Notes under the pieces: generated by a model
Database searches by the model: none
The model's input: the letters and a program-made list of their open reading frames with translations, nothing else
Told to the model about the DNA's origin: nothing
Shown here: positions 1 through 8,262 of the stretch, piece by piece
How the letters are laid out: the number at the start of each line of letters is the position of its first letter
How positions within the stretch are numbered: position 1 is the stretch's first letter
Translations under genes and position numbers: made by a program
NCBI GenBank assembly: GCA_964528845.1
Contig: CAZGVE010000026.1
Span: 1 to 43,746 of the forward strand
Direction: 5' to 3'
Length of the DNA: 43,746 nt
From: FEN-1191 sp964528845
GTDB taxonomy: Bacteria; Pseudomonadota; Gammaproteobacteria; Steroidobacterales; Steroidobacteraceae

Positions 1-1
1 C

Positions 2-220
2 AATTACGACTACCTGACCAATTCCGTGCACTGGCACAATACCCCCGGTGGATTTGCGATCCCGAACTCCCTGTATCTGAGTGGCAAGCCGGCCTTCTTC
101 GGCAACGACACCTGGCCGTGGGTGAATTCGACCGCCAGTGCGCAGCTGTACACGCTGCCCGCCAAGGCCCGCTACGACGCGGGTACGCCCTTCGCTCCCG
201 AACCGGGGGCGCCGCATTGA
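2..220 (+). CDS. Right-handed parallel beta-helix protein, C-terminal end only
   Basis: Only the last 72 residues are present, because the gene enters from outside the left edge in frame 2 and ends at TGA 218-220. The tail contains NSLYLSGKPAFFG, then a WPW stretch and TLPAKARYDAGTPF. From memory this matches the C-terminal tail of secreted right-handed beta-helix proteins often found in polysaccharide loci, where they may bind or cut the polymer; the catalytic part is not visible, so activity cannot be stated. The stop codon overlaps the TTG start of the next glycosyltransferase gene (TTGA), so the two are probably co-transcribed and coupled. The first visible GTG (26) is internal. Confidence 0.6.
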   Translation, partial: NYDYLTNSVHWHNTPGGFAIPNSLYLSGKPAFFGNDTWPWVNSTASAQLYTLPAKARYDAGTPFAPEPGAPH

Positions 221-1425
221 CGAAGGCCTTGATAGTAAGCGGATATCGAATCTTTCCGACCATGTCCGGTGGACAGGTCCGCACCGGTAGCTTTGCCCAG
301 GCGCTGGCGCGCGCCGGCTACGATGTATTGATTTACAGCCTCGCAGGCAGGCGCGAGGATTATCGCTTTCCGCCCGGCCGCCTTCGGCGGGTCGATCAGA
401 TCGAAACCCGACTGGTCGAGGAGACCAACCTCGGTCTCGGCTTTGGACTGCCACAGACCGTGTTTCACCGCATCAACTATCCACGCGTCTGGCAGCACTG
501 GATGCTGCGCCATGGCCTGATGCCACACCGGCTGCGCACGGCGATCGAGTCCGCAGACGTCATCCTGAGCGACAAGGTCTACTGCCCGCCCCTCCGCGGT
601 TCCTGGTCGAGCAAGCCGTGGTTTCTGATCAGCCACGAAATCGAGCATGTCTTGCTCGAGCAGTTCGGCCATGGGCGACGCGCCTCCACCGCCCGCGTGC
701 GGCAGATCGAGGAGGACGCGCCCCGTCTGTACTCCGACATTTTCGCCGTGGCCGAGGAGGACCAGGCCTTCTTTCGTACCCGCGATCCGAGTCGCCAACT
801 TCGCATCCCGATCGTACGCTGCGCCGTCGATGTCGACCTCTATCAACCCGCCGAAGAGGACCGTCGGCGCATTCGCAGCGAGCTGGGACTGGAGCACCGC
901 GACCGGCTGCTCGTATTCAGTGGCAGTCGTTTCGGTCCCAACCTTGAGGCGCTCGATCTCCTGAGGGATTTCGCTCGGGTCGAGGCGGCGTTTCTCGCGC
1001 AGGAACGTCTCTACTTCCTGATACTCGGATCGATCGAACCGGCCCCGAGTCGTAACGGGGCCATGATCGTCACAGGCCGCGTCCCGCAGGTACGGCCGTT
1101 CCTGGCCGCGAGCGATGCGGGACTCAATCCGGTGACGAGCGGAGCCGGCTCGAACGTCAAGCTGTTTGAATATATGGCGGCCCGCCTGCCGGTGATCTCG
1201 ACACTGTTCGGCACGCGCGGCACGCCATTGAAGCCGGAGCGGGATTTCATCGCGTTCGAGCCTGCCGAACTGAAGAGCGCGCTCCTGAAATTCGTCGCGG
1301 CCGGCGACCGCGCTTACTGGCGCGCCTTCGCCGAGGATGTGCTGAACCGGCACCGCCGTTCGATCCACATCGGCGATGCCGTCGCGGACGCACTCAAGGA
1401 AGCGCGGGGATTTCCGCTGGCGTGA
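217..1425 (+). CDS. Glycosyltransferase, GT4-like
   Basis: The product is a 402-residue cytoplasmic glycosyltransferase that probably adds a sugar to the lipid-linked repeat unit of the exopolysaccharide. The N-terminus starts LTKALIVSGYRIFPTMSGG, followed by a helix with QALARAGYDVL, as in the N-terminal Rossmann domain of GT-B enzymes. The C-terminal half has SGSRFGPNLEAL (a Rossmann strand and loop) and GAGSNVKLFEYMAARLPVIST, the usual GT4 nucleotide-sugar site with its Glu (FEYMA). I chose the TTG start at 217 because it overlaps the upstream TGA by two bases and puts the first strand right after the start; the reading frame is open further upstream to 118 but overlaps the beta-helix gene there. 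The last 32 bases overlap the convergent GMC gene. Sugar specificity is unknown. Confidence 0.8.
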   Translation: MTKALIVSGYRIFPTMSGGQVRTGSFAQALARAGYDVLIYSLAGRREDYRFPPGRLRRVDQIETRLVEETNLGLGFGLPQTVFHRINYPRVWQHWMLRHGLMPHRLRTAIESADVILSDKVYCPPLRGSWSSKPWFLISHEIEHVLLEQFGHGRRASTARVRQIEEDAPRLYSDIFAVAEEDQAFFRTRDPSRQLRIPIVRCAVDVDLYQPAEEDRRRIRSELGLEHRDRLLVFSGSRFGPNLEALDLLRDFARVEAAFLAQERLYFLILGSIEPAPSRNGAMIVTGRVPQVRPFLAASDAGLNPVTSGAGSNVKLFEYMAARLPVISTLFGTRGTPLKPERDFIAFEPAELKSALLKFVAAGDRAYWRAFAEDVLNRHRRSIHIGDAVADALKEARGFPLA

Positions 1426-3070
1426 GCTGCCGCTTGATGTGATCGGCAAGCCGCAGCGCGAGCGCGACGATGGTGAGCGTCGGATTGGCATGACTCACGG
1501 TGCAGAACGTTGCCGAGCTCGCGACGAACAGGTTCGGTGACTCGAACAGCGCACAATTCGTATCAACCACACCCGCGCGTGGCGTCACGGCCATTCGAGT
1601 CGTACCCATATGGTGGCCCAGGGGCGGAGAGCGGCCGATCGCTTCGCGCAGCGCGGATTCCTCGAATTCGAGCCGACAGAGCGAGCCCCGCTGCAATTCC
1701 GCGCGCAACAGCAGGAAGGCCCGATGGGTTGCATCCACGTCCTCCGTGGACACCGACCAATGCACGTTGACGCGCTTCAGGCCCTGGCGATCCGTCTCGT
1801 CGAGGAGCGTAATCCGGTTTGACGCCGAGGGCGTTTGCTCGCAGTTGAATTCGAGCGGGAAGCTGCCGTCGCGATTGCGCACCAGGGTGTAGGGGAGCTT
1901 GCGCTCGGCCAGTGCTCGCAGGATGAGCCACTGATAGGCGAAGCGACCGAACTGGGGAAGGCCAAACGCGACGTTGCGCAGGTGCGCGAGCGCCGGCGAC
2001 TGCACCGCAGGTTCGCTGCCGTGCTGCAGGATGGCGCGGTATTCGGGTATGAGCACCGACTTCGCGAGGTAGATGGCCGACAGGGCGGCGCTTCCATGCG
2101 CGGCATCCGAATAGGACGGAAAGTGCAAGCGGAAGGCGCTGTTGAGCAGACGATGCTCGCGCTGTGCGGCACTCGAGAACTGGAGCTTGCGACGGCAGTA
2201 CACGCCGTCAATCGTCTTCTCGAAGTCGAAGGGAATGCTCGCATCTGGCGCGACCAGTCGGCCGAGGATATTCTCGAAGTGACAGGCATAGAACCTCCCG
2301 ACCAGACCGTAGCCGTTGCCGAGGCCAGGGCCGGGCGCATCCGCCTGCAACAGCAGCCGCGGCACCTCGATTCCGCCCGTCGCGAGGATGAAAATCTGCG
2401 CCCGCACGCGGTGCCTGCGGCCCGCACGGTCCATCACCACCAGCGATTCGACGCGGCTTTCCCCGGGCGCGCGCTCTATGCCGACACAGCGGGCATGCAG
2501 CAGCGCCGTCACATTGCTCGCTGCCTCGATCGCTGTACGGCGGCGGCGCCCAAAGTCGCTCGGCAGGCTGTAGCGCTCGATGCGTCGGGTCTCGATGATC
2601 GAGTCGTCGGTCAAGCCTGGCAGGGTGGCTATGCGGCGACGCGCCTCCGGTAGCGAGCCTTCGACGGTAAAATCGAATTTGCCTGCATCGCAATACTCGA
2701 GCGCCCGCGGATAGTAGCGCGCCACGTCCTCGTACGAGATGGGCCAGCCGCTGCGATCCATGTAATCGCGAGCCTCGAAGTCAATGGGATCGAAGGGCGC
2801 GCACCGACCGCCCCAGATGCTCGTCGTGCCCCCGAAGACGACACGCCGCCACTGTTTGGGATTCGGGTGCGGCGCGGTCGCGCTGCCGCGGTATAACTCA
2901 TCGGAGAGCGCGACATCCTGCTGCAGCCCGCCCGCCTCGAGTAGCAGCACCGGAAAATCGCAGCCGATCAATTCACAGGCGAGCGCAATCCCCGCGGCGC
3001 CCGCGCCGACAATGCAGACGCTCGCATCGACACTCGCTTCCGGCGCCAGTTCATCGAGCATACGGATCAT
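1394..3070 (-). CDS. GMC family FAD-dependent oxidoreductase
   Basis: The product is a 558-residue flavoprotein of the glucose-methanol-choline family. Residues about 15-45 hold the FAD dinucleotide fold (CIVGAGAAGIALACEL, then LLLEAGG). A GGTTSIWGG stretch near residue 80 is the second FAD contact. The C-terminal domain has HHMGTTRMA and, near the end, SHANPTLTIVALALRLADHI with the His-x-Asn-Pro active-site motif. The family oxidises alcohols, sugars among them; here, in a polysaccharide locus, it may oxidise a sugar or a lipid carrier-linked intermediate (inference). Its ATG overlaps the epimerase stop codon as ATGA, so it is the last gene of that operon. It converges with and overlaps the glycosyltransferase by 32 bases. 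No signal peptide is seen, so it is presumably cytoplasmic. Confidence 0.85.
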   Translation of the reverse strand: MIRMLDELAPEASVDASVCIVGAGAAGIALACELIGCDFPVLLLEAGGLQQDVALSDELYRGSATAPHPNPKQWRRVVFGGTTSIWGGRCAPFDPIDFEARDYMDRSGWPISYEDVARYYPRALEYCDAGKFDFTVEGSLPEARRRIATLPGLTDDSIIETRRIERYSLPSDFGRRRRTAIEAASNVTALLHARCVGIERAPGESRVESLVVMDRAGRRHRVRAQIFILATGGIEVPRLLLQADAPGPGLGNGYGLVGRFYACHFENILGRLVAPDASIPFDFEKTIDGVYCRRKLQFSSAAQREHRLLNSAFRLHFPSYSDAAHGSAALSAIYLAKSVLIPEYRAILQHGSEPAVQSPALAHLRNVAFGLPQFGRFAYQWLILRALAERKLPYTLVRNRDGSFPLEFNCEQTPSASNRITLLDETDRQGLKRVNVHWSVSTEDVDATHRAFLLLRAELQRGSLCRLEFEESALREAIGRSPPLGHHMGTTRMAVTPRAGVVDTNCALFESPNLFVASSATFCTVSHANPTLTIVALALRLADHIKRQLTPAEIPALP

Positions 3071-4065
3071 GCGAGTGACCCACGGGACAGCACCCAGGAC
3101 GCCGACTTGGCGAGACCCTCAGCGAGCGGCGTCCAGCGCAAGCCTAGCCGGCTCTCCGCCTTGCCAACCTCGAGCCGCTGCGGGTAGACGCACTGACTCA
3201 GGAACCACGGCCGGAGCGGCGCAGGCGGCCGCCAGTGAATGCGCGCAGCCCGCGCCGCGAGTTCCGCGAGCTTCAAGGGTGGAGCGATTGCGCGCAGCTC
3301 GAACTCGAGGCGAATACGCGAGATCCGGCCGAACGGGGTGCCGAGCGCGGCGGCGAATAGCCGCAGGTACTCGTTCCAGGTCGGTGGATCTCGCATCGCG
3401 ATGTTGAACGCCTCGCCGTCGATTCCAGCGGTGCGCAGCGCACGGCTGATCGCGGTCACGACATCGTCGACGTAGCTCAGATTGCACCAGCCGCGGCCCT
3501 GGTCGCCCAGATCGCCCAGCCGGTGCGCGAGCAGCCACTGCGCGATGCGCTCGCTCCAGAACGGGCTTTCGGGGCCGTACACAATCCCCGGGCGAAGCCG
3601 GACGATCGCCGGGTATCCGGCAGCGATATTCTCCACCTCCACCTTGGCTTGCGAGTAGTCGCCGTAGTCGCCGCGCAGCGGTGCGGACTCATCGACGCTC
3701 CCGGTCGCGTTCGCGTACACCAGCATCGTGCTCAGGTGGACGACCCGTGGCCGCGGCGATCGGCTCCCTGCCGCCGCGAACAGTGCCCGTGCACCCGCAA
3801 CGATGGTCACTCCGTCCCCCGTTACCGCATTGACCACGCCGCTCACGCCGTCGAGCGCCGCTGCCAGAGCGACGGGGTCAGTCGCATCCAGTTGCACGCT
3901 CTCGACCGGCGATGCCAGGGCAAGCGGGGTGCGGTGGACGGCAGCGACCGGCGTCGCCCAGTCGCTATCGAGAAGCGCGCGCACGACGCGCCGACCGATG
4001 AAGCCGCTGGCTCCGAGCACGAGGATACGCTCGAGACCGGGCCGCCGCGGGTTCAAGGCGGGCAT
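3067..4065 (-). CDS. NAD-dependent epimerase/dehydratase (extended SDR)
   Basis: The product is a 332-residue extended short-chain dehydrogenase/reductase of the nucleotide-sugar epimerase type. The NAD site GASGFIG lies close to the N-terminus (ILVLGASGFIGRRVVRALL). The catalytic Tyr-x-x-x-Lys is seen as YSQAK, preceded by the expected Ser/Thr strand HLSTMLVYAN. The C-terminal third (SYVDDVVTAI, then a substrate-lid region) is normal for the family. The reading frame is open to an ATG at 4137, but that would overlap the asparagine synthase gene by 55 bases. I prefer the ATG at 4065, which gives a short N-terminus before the Rossmann strand. It likely makes or modifies a nucleotide sugar for the polymer; the exact substrate cannot be read from sequence. 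Confidence 0.8.
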   Translation of the reverse strand: MPALNPRRPGLERILVLGASGFIGRRVVRALLDSDWATPVAAVHRTPLALASPVESVQLDATDPVALAAALDGVSGVVNAVTGDGVTIVAGARALFAAAGSRSPRPRVVHLSTMLVYANATGSVDESAPLRGDYGDYSQAKVEVENIAAGYPAIVRLRPGIVYGPESPFWSERIAQWLLAHRLGDLGDQGRGWCNLSYVDDVVTAISRALRTAGIDGEAFNIAMRDPPTWNEYLRLFAAALGTPFGRISRIRLEFELRAIAPPLKLAELAARAARIHWRPPAPLRPWFLSQCVYPQRLEVGKAESRLGLRWTPLAEGLAKSASWVLSRGSLA

Positions 4066-4082
4066 GGAGGCCAGTTCCGTGA

Positions 4083-6029
4083 TCAGATCGACACGCGGTG
4101 CCGGCTGCACCAGCGAATAAGCACGTAGACCGCCCATACGCGCGACCAGTAGAAACCGCGCGATCGTGCAAGATACGCGCGCCAGAGGCGGCTTACCGCC
4201 TGCGGGTCCAGTCCCGCAGCCCGCGCGGCGGCCGCGTCGTTCATGGTCGCGTCCATGACCCGGCCGAGCCCCGCGCGGATCCAGCGATCAAAAGGTAGGA
4301 CAAAACCGGTCTTCGGCCGCTCGAACAACGCCGGGTCGAGCCCGCGCAGGCCAAGGCGTCTAAGCGCCTGCTTGCGCCCGACCGGCTGGAATCTCTCACG
4401 CTGGTCCATGCGGCCAACGGTCTCGAGGAGTCGATGATCGACAAGTGGCAGCCGCAGTTCCACGGACGACGCCATGCTCGCCGCATCGCTGTCCCGCAGG
4501 AGCCTCTCGCCGAGGAACAGACGCTGCTCGAGAATGCCGATCGCGGCGAGCTCACCGCGTTCCGCCTGCTGCAGCTCTGCCGCGAGTCGCTCGCGCATGG
4601 CGGGCGTGAGGCCATCGGGCAGCGGATCGACGAGGCCCGCCGCGAGCAGCTCGCGCTGGAAATCCGGTAGGAACAGCGCATAAGCAAGCTGATAGAGCCC
4701 GAGCAGGTCACCACCGCTTTCGATCATCGCCGGCAGCTTTGCCCACCTCGTCTGCGGTCCCACACCGCCTTGAGATTGACGCTTGAGGCCGAGCAGGAGA
4801 CTCGCGCACTCGCTCACGAATCCCTTCGGGATCCAGCTCGTTCTCCCGATCCAGCGCCGCAGCGCGGGCAGATCCGCGAACGACTTGTAGCCGCCAAAGA
4901 GCTCGTCACCGCCGGTGCCAACGAGCGCGACCTTGAAACCGGCCTCGCGCACCGCCTGGGACATGTAATAGGAATTGATACCGTCGAACGTCGGCTGGTC
5001 GAGACTCTCGAGCGCCGCGTCGAGCCGCTCGACGAAGCGGCTCTCCGAAAGCACGACCTCCTGGTGCGTCGTCCCGATCGACTCGGCGATCCTGCGCGCG
5101 ATGCGCCCCTCGTTGAGTTCCTCCTCTTCGAAGGCGAGCGTGAATGTGTGCACGGCGGTTTGACTCGCGCGCTGCGCCAGGTTGCTCACGGCGGAGGAAT
5201 CGATGCCAGCCGACAGAAATACGGCGACCGGCACATCGCTCACGAGGTGCAGCCGCACCGATTCGTCGAGCGCGTCGCCGAGCTCCGTGTCGTGAACGTC
5301 CGGCGCCGCAGGCGGGGGCGGGATGCTCCAGTAGAACTCCGAACGCGTCCGCTCGCCTCGCGCGCCGAAGGCCTGTAGTTGTCCCGGCCATACGGATTCG
5401 ACGCCGCGTATCGCCGTTCCAGGACCCATCACGTATCCATTCCAGATCACCGAGGCGGCCGCTCGCGGGTCGAGCTTGCGGTCGCGCAGGAGCCCGGAGG
5501 CCAGGAGCGCGCGTACCTCAGAGGCGAACATCAGCGACCAGCCGGATTCCGGCTCCGGATTCACAGCGAGGTAGAGCGGCTTGATACCAAGTGGGTCGCG
5601 CGCGAGCAGCAGCTGGCGCAGGCTCGCATTCCAGAATGCGAACGCGAACATGCCGCGAAAGCTCGGGATCGCGGCGGCGCCACGCTCGCTGAGCATGCGC
5701 AGAATGACCGCCGTGTCACCACTTGAGTGGATCGAGTCTCCGGAGGAACGCAGGCCGTCGCGCAGTTCCCGGTAGTTGTAGATCTCACCGTTGAACACGA
5801 TGACGTTGCCGGAATTCGGATCCCGCATCGGCTGCGCCCCGGCGGGTGACAGGTCGAGAATGGACAGGCGCCGATGCGCGAGCAGCAGGCCCGTTCCCTC
5901 GGAGTCAGCGGTGGACTCCCAAAAGCCGCCGGCATCCGGACCGCGGTGCAGTATCGCGTCGTGCATGTGGCGCAGCGCGTCGCGATTTTCGCCCGACAAA
6001 CGGCCGACGATACCGGCGATACCGCACAT
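4083..6029 (-). CDS. Asparagine synthase-type amidotransferase (glutamine-hydrolysing)
   Basis: The product is 648 residues, with a class II glutamine amidotransferase domain (about 1-215) and an Asn_synthase ATP-pyrophosphatase domain (about 230-600). The nucleophile Cys2 follows the start directly (MCGIAGIVG), as needed after Met removal. The ammonia-site motifs LLAHRRLSILD and VIVFNGEIYNYRELR are intact. The pyrophosphatase loop reads FLSAGIDSSA, a common variant of SGG-x-DS. LVGTGGDELFGGY is also intact. Paralogues in exopolysaccharide gene clusters, including those linked to exosortase A systems, are annotated as amidotransferases and thought to amidate a sugar or peptide rather than to make free asparagine. 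That role is inferred here from position between two glycan-modifying genes. Confidence 0.85.
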   Translation of the reverse strand: MCGIAGIVGRLSGENRDALRHMHDAILHRGPDAGGFWESTADSEGTGLLLAHRRLSILDLSPAGAQPMRDPNSGNVIVFNGEIYNYRELRDGLRSSGDSIHSSGDTAVILRMLSERGAAAIPSFRGMFAFAFWNASLRQLLLARDPLGIKPLYLAVNPEPESGWSLMFASEVRALLASGLLRDRKLDPRAAASVIWNGYVMGPGTAIRGVESVWPGQLQAFGARGERTRSEFYWSIPPPPAAPDVHDTELGDALDESVRLHLVSDVPVAVFLSAGIDSSAVSNLAQRASQTAVHTFTLAFEEEELNEGRIARRIAESIGTTHQEVVLSESRFVERLDAALESLDQPTFDGINSYYMSQAVREAGFKVALVGTGGDELFGGYKSFADLPALRRWIGRTSWIPKGFVSECASLLLGLKRQSQGGVGPQTRWAKLPAMIESGGDLLGLYQLAYALFLPDFQRELLAAGLVDPLPDGLTPAMRERLAAELQQAERGELAAIGILEQRLFLGERLLRDSDAASMASSVELRLPLVDHRLLETVGRMDQRERFQPVGRKQALRRLGLRGLDPALFERPKTGFVLPFDRWIRAGLGRVMDATMNDAAAARAAGLDPQAVSRLWRAYLARSRGFYWSRVWAVYVLIRWCSRHRVSI

Positions 6030-6056
6030 CAGGCGATTCCGGCGGATCCGGCGGTG

Positions 6057-7022
6057 TCAGCGGACCGCGTCGAGGTCTTCAAGAGCACGCTTCTTCCCAA
6101 CCAGGAGCACGCGGCGCTGATAGCGTCGAACGAAGCGACGAAACTCCTGGTCCTCGTAGCGCGGCAGACCCGCCAGCGCACTCTTGAGCCATCCCCAGAG
6201 CATGGCGAGGGAGCCGAGCACATACGGCTTCTGGCTCAATCGCGACATCGCGCTCGCGGCCAGGAACAGAAATCCTGTTCCCATGAAGTACTGACCGAAG
6301 CCGTGCCGCATCCGTCCAACATAGATGCTCTGCTGACTCGACCCCATGGGCCGCAGGTGCACAACCCGCAGTTCCGGCTCGTCCCAGCTGCATGCGATCC
6401 ACCCGAGCATCCGGCACCGATGGCAGTCGATCCCGTCCCACATCACCTCCCGGACGAAGCCGCCGATCTGCTTGAAGCAGGCGACTCGATAGAACTTCGT
6501 CATTCCGATCGAGACGTCGTCCCCCTGTCTCTCGAACACCAGCTCCGCGCCCTCCTCCACATACGGCTTGCCGCTGCAGGTACCGATTCTCGGGTTGCTC
6601 CGCATGCGCTCGATCAGGATCTCGAAATATCTTGGAGGTATCCGCAGGTCGAGATCGAGCTTGCAGAGGAACTCGAAGTCATCGGCCCGGACGGCGTCAT
6701 ATCCCTGATAGAATGCCTCGATGACACCCGGCCCCACGGACCTGCGCCCGCGGTTGTTGCGGGTCAGCACCTCTATCCACGCGTGTTTCGCCTGGTACTC
6801 TGCAAGAATTGCCGGCGTCGCGTCGGTGGATCCATCGTCCACGATCACCCACTTGGCCGGTCGCACCGACTGCGCGATGATGGACTCGATCGTCTCGCGC
6901 ATGTACTGCGCCTCGTCCCGGCACGGCGAAATCAGCAGATAGCCCGACCCCGCCGTCGCGGACGGAGACCCGTTCTCCACAGCCGCGAGCCGGCGCGTAG
7001 CGACCTCGTTCACGTATTTCAT
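6057..7022 (-). CDS. Glycosyltransferase family 2
   Basis: The product is a 321-residue GT-A glycosyltransferase. The N-terminal nucleotide-sugar site reads YLLISPCRDEAQYMRETI, followed by WVIVDDGSTDATPAIL, the classic GT2 DDGSTD loop. The metal-binding segment is seen as CKLDLDLRIP. A C-terminal stretch (FLFLAASAMSRLSQKP) is hydrophobic and may bring the enzyme to the membrane, as expected for an enzyme using a lipid-linked acceptor. The frame is open to 7115, but the extra N-terminus is rich in Arg and Pro and unlike the family, so I chose ATG 7022 (MKYVNEV); no strong ribosome site marks either start. It lies 27 bases upstream of the amidotransferase gene in the same operon. Donor and linkage are unknown. 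Confidence 0.8.
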   Translation of the reverse strand: MKYVNEVATRRLAAVENGSPSATAGSGYLLISPCRDEAQYMRETIESIIAQSVRPAKWVIVDDGSTDATPAILAEYQAKHAWIEVLTRNNRGRRSVGPGVIEAFYQGYDAVRADDFEFLCKLDLDLRIPPRYFEILIERMRSNPRIGTCSGKPYVEEGAELVFERQGDDVSIGMTKFYRVACFKQIGGFVREVMWDGIDCHRCRMLGWIACSWDEPELRVVHLRPMGSSQQSIYVGRMRHGFGQYFMGTGFLFLAASAMSRLSQKPYVLGSLAMLWGWLKSALAGLPRYEDQEFRRFVRRYQRRVLLVGKKRALEDLDAVR

Positions 7023-7149
7023 TGCATCATGGGGGCGCCCGCGGCGCGGCGAGCCGTTCGGAAATCTTGCGAGCAACGAGTATACACCGGGATAATACCG
7101 GGGCGGGACGCGCATTCGCAGGAACGTGGATACGCTCGGCCCTGCGGCA

Positions 7150-8262
7150 TTATGCCCACTTCAAACGCCGACGCAGCAGCGCCTGCGCGGGCATCTCGAA
7201 TTTCACGTAACACCCGTATGAGATTGCAAGGATCACACCGAGATATCCGAGGAACGCCCAAGGATTGTAGAACGGGAACGACAGGCCAAGCATCGACATC
7301 ACGAGCATCGTGATCAATTGCAGCGGAATGTGCAGGAGGTAGCTGGAGTAGGTCATGCTGCCGACCACGTTGAGCAGGTGACTCGATCCAGGTCCACCGC
7401 GCACGAACATGGCACAGAGCAGCGTCAATGACGGTGACAGCATCAGAACGATCGGCATCGGCCGAATCCCTCGCGCCGCCGCGTACGCGACGACCATCAC
7501 GACGAATAGGCCGATCACAGCGCCTGCGACGACCCGGGCGCGCTTGCCGGCATCACTGAGACTGGCGTAAGCGACCGCCGTAAGGCAACCGATGAAATAG
7601 CACATCAAGCAGTAGAAGAACGGATGGGTGGAGATCTTGGTACCGACCACTATCACGCCGATGGCGGCCAGCACCGTGCAGATCCTTACGGGTCCCCTGC
7701 CGTAGCGCATGGCAAAGTAGAACACCGCATAGACGAGCACCTCTTCCGAGACGCTCCAGATCGGGCCGTTAAAGGATTCCTCCCGCGACCACCAGTTGCT
7801 CGCCAGGAACAACTGTCGGAGGAAGTGGGGCCAATCATTGTTGGGATAGATGAAGTACTGGCCGACCCGGGAGAAGTACAGGAGCTGCAGTCCGGCGACG
7901 AGCAACAGGGTCACGAAATGAAGCGGATACAGGCGCGAGAAGCGCAGCACGAAGAACCGGCCACCGGACAGGGCGTTCCGTGACAGCGGTGCGGCGTACT
8001 TCCAGAAGAAGATAAAACCGCTGATACACCAGAATACTTCCACGCCATAAAAGCCATAGCGATAGAACGGTTCGAGCAGGCTATAGAAGGGTTGACGGAC
8101 CGGCTCAAACCAGGGCGCCGCCGCCGTCCCGAAGAACGCCAGATGCTGGTAGTGCCAGACGAGCACGGCGAGCGCACTCAGGAAGCGAAGCGCCTCGATC
8201 CCGAGGAGCTTGTCTTCGGCCCGGACGGGCGACCGGGTTGCCTCGCTTGCCATTGTGGTCAT
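7150..8262 (-). CDS. Membrane acyltransferase, acyltransferase 3 family
   Basis: The product is a 370-residue multi-pass membrane protein of the acyltransferase 3 (OafA/NodX-like) family. The first helix has the family signature LLGIEALRFLSALAVLVWHY with the conserved Arg and His, and about ten hydrophobic segments follow. Such proteins move acetyl, succinyl or other acyl groups onto extracytoplasmic glycans, so it probably decorates the exopolysaccharide. The ATG at 8262 shares ATGA with the flippase stop codon, so I prefer it over the longer frame to 8409, which would overlap the flippase by 148 bases. An in-frame ATG at 8253 is also possible. It differs from the second acyltransferase at 14610-15797, which suggests two different substituents. 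Confidence 0.8.
   Translation of the reverse strand: MTTMASEATRSPVRAEDKLLGIEALRFLSALAVLVWHYQHLAFFGTAAAPWFEPVRQPFYSLLEPFYRYGFYGVEVFWCISGFIFFWKYAAPLSRNALSGGRFFVLRFSRLYPLHFVTLLLVAGLQLLYFSRVGQYFIYPNNDWPHFLRQLFLASNWWSREESFNGPIWSVSEEVLVYAVFYFAMRYGRGPVRICTVLAAIGVIVVGTKISTHPFFYCLMCYFIGCLTAVAYASLSDAGKRARVVAGAVIGLFVVMVVAYAAARGIRPMPIVLMLSPSLTLLCAMFVRGGPGSSHLLNVVGSMTYSSYLLHIPLQLITMLVMSMLGLSFPFYNPWAFLGYLGVILAISYGCYVKFEMPAQALLRRRLKWA

Noticed and set aside
172..1491. A 439-residue open frame on the - strand opposite the glycosyltransferase
   Set aside because: The + strand has clear GT4 motifs. The antisense frame has no recognisable domain and is explained by high GC content.
5874..7313. A 479-residue open frame on the + strand
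   Set aside because: It covers parts of the amidotransferase and GT2 genes in antisense, with Arg/Gln/His-rich low-information sequence. It is a shadow frame.
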